Assembly: GCA_903861125.1 (NCBI GenBank)
Contig: CAIOTF010000042.1
Span: 186,001 to 250,000, forward strand
Reading direction: 5' to 3'
DNA from: an uncultured Ignavibacteriota bacterium
GTDB taxonomy: Bacteria; Bacteroidota; Ignavibacteria; UBA10030; UBA8401
DNA length: 64,000 nucleotides
Shown: positions 61,042 to 64,000 of the stretch, piece by piece
Layout of the letters: every line of letters begins with the position of its first letter
Numbering within the stretch: position 1 is the stretch's first letter
Position numbers and translations under genes: made by a program
The notes under the pieces: generated by a model
What the model saw: only the letters and a program-made list of their open reading frames with translations
The model's database searches: none
Told to the model about the DNA's origin: nothing

Positions 61042-62613
61042 TTAGAACATTAACCACATCATGTTAATAAATGCCACCCACGGATCGTGCGATGGACGGA
61101 CATGATTATATGTAACATCCGGACTGTCATAAAAATCTCCCATCGCCATATAGCCAGCACTGAAACCGAACGTGAGAAATACTTTATACGTATATTGCGC
61201 CTCAACATTAAATTCAGAACCCACAAGATTTCCTCCCTGCCGGGGAGTAGTATTGGAAATAGCAAGAGCGGAACCAATTTTCACCATCCATTTATTCGGA
61301 ACAATGTCTTTTGATGCATTCAGGAAGAGACCGGTAACTCCGTACCCCATATTGGAAATATCCTGCACGGCAGAATAATATCTGTTCACAACCTTAGGAT
61401 CGGGAAATAATAATAATGCGCGGTGATTACTGTAAATTGCCGTAGGCGAACCGTAAATGTTTCCGGTAATAACGCTGTTCACAGATTTATCTGCAACACC
61501 ATTATTATCGCCGGTCGTATACAATGCTTCAAAACTGATCTTATCGTTCACCGTTTGACCATATTTGTAATTGATTGATCCATTCGCTGCAACACCGAAT
61601 ATGTCTGCAAACTTCTTCGCTGTCGTTGCACCAACTGTGTCTATCGTACCAAGATTCGTCATTACAAACCCGTCATACCAGAATCGTCCGAGAGAAAAGT
61701 CGCGATTGTAGGAGGCATGTCCTCCAAGCCAAACAATGTTCGCTTCATATTTCGACGTAGGAAATGATAATCGAGCTGCGCCATTATAGTCTGCCAACGA
61801 GCTGTTGAGTCCTTGCCCTAAGACCGAAATTCCGCCGTTATTTTTCCCTCTATCCCAAACAAACCATGCATCTGCACCAACCTCTAATTTCGGAGCAATT
61901 CGTGACTCAATATCAAGCATCCAAAGCCCGACATCGTCATTCTCGGAAATAATGTTCTCATACAATTGATAATAGCCTGCACGGAATTGCGTCTCTTTAT
62001 TTAGATATGCATAGACGGATGCACCGACTCCCTGTGTACCCCAATAGGAAAGTTTATATGCGCTTGTCTGTGCCGTACTGATAGCGGCTATATTTGGATC
62101 ACGCACATTGTCGAATACACGCTGTAGCCCAAAAACAGCATTCCATGTCGCATCGGTGGGATGAATATCAACATTCGCCAGAAGCGTCTGCAAATTCACC
62201 TGTCCGCCATTAAATCCTCCCCCCTTATTTCCTCCAACTCCATATGCGGCATCTCCCCATGTCATATCGATCTTAAATAGACTACGGAATGTCGCAACCC
62301 CGTCAAGAATTTGGGGCGAATAGATGAACATTGGCACAAACCGCTGTTCAACATATGAAGCAGTTTTCCCCGTGTTCGTGGTATTTTGTCCGAACAATCG
62401 TCCGATGATCTGTCCTTGTAGCAATTCATTGGTCGGCGAGATGTTCGATGCCGTGGCGCGGTTGAACCAATAACCGATGAACCTGAACTCCGGAGTTTTG
62501 GGATCGGGTATTCTCTTCGTGCGGTCAAAGAATGATGTGGTATCTTGTCCAAATGCGGCGACCGTTGCAAAAGTGAAGAGAACAAGTCGAAGAAGAAATT
62601 TTTTCGTTTTCAT
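61042..62613 (-). CDS. Porin-like outer-membrane barrel protein
   Basis: 523 aa, signal peptide (KFLLRLVLFTFATVAAFGQ). The rest alternates hydrophobic and polar residues as in a barrel and ends FINMMWLMF with a terminal Phe, as outer-membrane proteins do. Phrases such as ISFEALYTTGDNNG and KYEANIVWLGGHASYNRDFS are reminiscent of alginate-export-like porins, but no substrate can be named. It lies 14 bases ahead of the hydrolase lipoprotein gene, so the two are probably co-expressed. Confidence 0.75.
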   Translation of the reverse strand: MKTKKFLLRLVLFTFATVAAFGQDTTSFFDRTKRIPDPKTPEFRFIGYWFNRATASNISPTNELLQGQIIGRLFGQNTTNTGKTASYVEQRFVPMFIYSPQILDGVATFRSLFKIDMTWGDAAYGVGGNKGGGFNGGQVNLQTLLANVDIHPTDATWNAVFGLQRVFDNVRDPNIAAISTAQTSAYKLSYWGTQGVGASVYAYLNKETQFRAGYYQLYENIISENDDVGLWMLDIESRIAPKLEVGADAWFVWDRGKNNGGISVLGQGLNSSLADYNGAARLSFPTSKYEANIVWLGGHASYNRDFSLGRFWYDGFVMTNLGTIDTVGATTAKKFADIFGVAANGSINYKYGQTVNDKISFEALYTTGDNNGVADKSVNSVITGNIYGSPTAIYSNHRALLLFPDPKVVNRYYSAVQDISNMGYGVTGLFLNASKDIVPNKWMVKIGSALAISNTTPRQGGNLVGSEFNVEAQYTYKVFLTFGFSAGYMAMGDFYDSPDVTYNHVRPSHDPWVAFINMMWLMF

Positions 62614-62623
62614 GGCTTCTTCC

Positions 62624-62662
62624 TAAAAAAGCCCGTGAGATCACAAAGACCTCACAGGCTTG
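62624..62662 (-). terminator. Terminator after the lipocalin-like lipoprotein gene
   Basis: Minus strand AAGCCTGTGAG / CTCACGGGCTT (one mismatch), then TTTTTT. It separates that gene from the porin-like gene. Confidence 0.85.
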
Positions 62663-62672
62663 AATGAATGAA

Positions 62673-63206
62673 TTATTGCTTTACATATTTTTGGATATAG
62701 ATCGGGTATTTTGTTGTTCCAACCGAGGTGCTGCCGAAACCTGCTGCCGGCGTTGGTGCCGTTACACCGAGGTTCGGTGAGGTCTGAATGATCTCATATG
62801 TCATATTCGTACCGTTGATTGCATAGATTCCGGTGGAAGTGACCACTGTCGGCGTTGCTTGACTTGCAACGATGGTAAAGATCTTTGCGCTTTTCGTTGT
62901 CGAGGTAGAAACCGTATCGCTGTAGGTTGATTCAGTATACGTGATCGTACCGGTGAACGTGGTTTGCACATTCGCACTGTCAACTTGAACTACGGTGTAC
63001 GATTTGTTCTCATTAAACGTTGCCGTGATCTTCTTTACTTTGAACGGTGCAACGCGCAGGCCGTACGGAACATTTGTTCCTTCGGAAACCCACGTTGCAA
63101 CGATAGGATCTTTAGGTGTTACCACTGCTGTTGCGGTATCGTCTTTTTTACAGCCGATAACTGTCAACAGTGCCAAAGTAACAAGAAGCATGAATTGTTT
63201 TTTCAT
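62673..63206 (-). CDS. Lipocalin-like lipoprotein
   Basis: 177 aa; lipobox VIGCKK (Cys near 19). The mature part begins DPIVATWVSEG and has TATFNENKSYTVVQVDS, the pattern of lipocalin-like domains common in Bacteroidota lipoproteins, then a Thr-rich strand set. These small barrels may bind hydrophobic ligands; no ligand is known. Terminated directly downstream. The acyl-CoA synthetase gene ends 42 bases upstream of its start. Confidence 0.7.
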   Translation of the reverse strand: MKKQFMLLVTLALLTVIGCKKDDTATAVVTPKDPIVATWVSEGTNVPYGLRVAPFKVKKITATFNENKSYTVVQVDSANVQTTFTGTITYTESTYSDTVSTSTTKSAKIFTIVASQATPTVVTSTGIYAINGTNMTYEIIQTSPNLGVTAPTPAAGFGSTSVGTTKYPIYIQKYVKQ

Positions 63207-63248
63207 AAATCCTCCTTAAGGAATTTATTGTGTTGGAAGTGTGGTGAA

Positions 63249-64000
63249 TTAGGTTGAATGATGCATCTCTTTTAGTGCCCGTTTAAGAATTTTACCGCTA
63301 TGCCCTTTCGGCAGTTCGCCGATAAATTCAAAATATTTTGGAACCTTATATTTGGCGACTTTTCCGGTGCAATATTGTCGAAGTTCATCGTCGGAAACCG
63401 TCATATTTTTTTTCAAGACTACAAAAGCTTTACCAACTTCTCCCCATTTTTCATCCGGAACTCCCACAACGGCAACTTCGGCAATTGACGGATGAGAATA
63501 CAGAAAGTGTTCTATCTCGGCGGGGTACACATTTTCGGCTCCGCTGATGAACATATCCTTTTTACGGTCGACAACATAGAAATATCCTTCTTCATCCTTT
63601 CGCACAATATCTCCGGTATGAAACCAACCGTTGACGATCGTTTCGGCTGTGGCTTTTGCATTGTTCCAATACCCGGGAGTCACAACAGGGGACTTAAACA
63701 GCAGTTCACCCGGCTGGTTTATTCCGACTTCCGCACCGGAATCATCGACAATCTTTGTGTCAATATAGAAATTCGGAAATCCGATCGATCCTTTTTTTCG
63801 GATAGCATCTTCTTCCGGCAGCGAGAAACAGTTCGGACCGACTTCGGTAAGACCGAAACCTTGGCGAATCGGCACTCCTTTGTGCTGCCACAATTCAATT
63901 TGCGGGATCGGCATCGGTTCGCCGCCAACGATCGCAAAACGGACCGACGCAAACGTTGTCTGTGCAAATATTTTCGTTTCGCTCATCATCTTCATCATCG
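63249..64000 (-). CDS. Acyl-CoA synthetase (AMP-forming), C-terminal part (runs off the window)
   Basis: About 249 codons are present and the frame is open to the window edge, so the N-terminus lies beyond it. Seen: GFGLTEVGPNCFSL (A5-type motif), PGYWNNAKATAETIVNGWFHTGDI, the hinge YFYVVDRKKDMFISGAENVYPAEIE and the C-terminal catalytic Lys in GHSGKILKRAL. The family activates fatty or aromatic acids with ATP and CoA. The chain length and true substrate cannot be told; the best guess is a long- or medium-chain acyl-CoA ligase. Upstream of the lipocalin-like lipoprotein gene. Confidence 0.9.
   Translation of the reverse strand, partial: MMKMMSETKIFAQTTFASVRFAIVGGEPMPIPQIELWQHKGVPIRQGFGLTEVGPNCFSLPEEDAIRKKGSIGFPNFYIDTKIVDDSGAEVGINQPGELLFKSPVVTPGYWNNAKATAETIVNGWFHTGDIVRKDEEGYFYVVDRKKDMFISGAENVYPAEIEHFLYSHPSIAEVAVVGVPDEKWGEVGKAFVVLKKNMTVSDDELRQYCTGKVAKYKVPKYFEFIGELPKGHSGKILKRALKEMHHST

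Noticed and set aside
1-64000. Search for tRNA, rRNA, CRISPR arrays, transposases and phage genes
   Set aside because: No cloverleaf with a T-loop GGTTCRAATCC, no regularly spaced repeats, and no transposase or phage motif was noticed. This is a reading by eye, so a small RNA could be missed.

Overview
The window looks like chromosomal DNA of a Gram-negative member of the Bacteroidota/Ignavibacteriota side of the FCB group. The support is two secreted proteins with C-terminal type IX secretion sorting domains (motif YPNPFNP), a PorV/PorQ-type barrel, a TonB-type receptor, several lipoproteins and many weak Shine-Dalgarno starts. Most genes are vertical-looking housekeeping or envelope genes. 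I see no phage, insertion sequence, CRISPR array, rRNA or tRNA.

Layout: 1-2262 holds a HEAT-repeat protein (cut by the window edge), a sigma-54 response regulator and a single-domain regulator. 2408-5277 is ispE plus a TonB-type receptor. 5429-8357 is a TPR protein, a MmcQ/YjbR protein and a polysaccharide deacetylase. 8471-11004 is dxr-rseP. 11093-18067 is an envelope block ending in a CHASE2 adenylate/guanylate cyclase, with a FecR-domain protein and a large barrel that share a domain. 18090-19749 is a PorV-like barrel and a lipoprotein behind a structured leader. 20053-20321 is the remains of a small-ORF/nucleotidyltransferase pair. 20364-27633 holds a fused E2o-E1o 2-oxoglutarate dehydrogenase, ettA and a cyclic-nucleotide/GAF histidine kinase. 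27759-31665 holds two type IX cargo proteins. 31669-34699 is hpnCDE (squalene synthesis). 35013-41710 holds HD-domain, wecB, nagB, glycosyltransferase, ATP-grasp and CpoB-like genes. 41796-46605 is fbp and a heterodimer-type ABC exporter pair. 46681-53832 is one long run hisBHAFI, PfkB kinase, RmlD-like reductase, degenerate EEP lipoprotein and serS. 53912-54475 is tag. 54601-59856 is the regulator/zinc-ribbon/ATPase operon. 60086-64000 holds an alpha/beta hydrolase, a porin-like barrel, a lipocalin-like lipoprotein and an acyl-CoA synthetase fragment.

The best candidate for an undescribed system is 54601-59916. One predicted promoter drives seven tightly packed genes in the order receiver, zinc ribbon, PilB/GspE ATPase, receiver, zinc ribbon, PilB/GspE ATPase, receiver. 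The two ATPases are collinear to about residue 460, but the second has lost several conserved active-site residues. Both zinc-ribbon proteins end in a peptide resembling the CheY-binding N-terminus of FliM (SQxEIDxLL type). I infer a phospho-receiver-controlled motor made of one active and one degenerate secretion-type ATPase. No pilin, platform or secretin gene is nearby.

Recurring promoter-like boxes (TTG followed by three variable bases, a 17-bp spacer in all but two cases, then TAnnTT) sit ahead of many genes, often within 5-20 bases of the start codon, so short-leader or leaderless transcripts may be common here. Everything is read by eye from the sequence; family names rest on recognised motifs, not on database searches.
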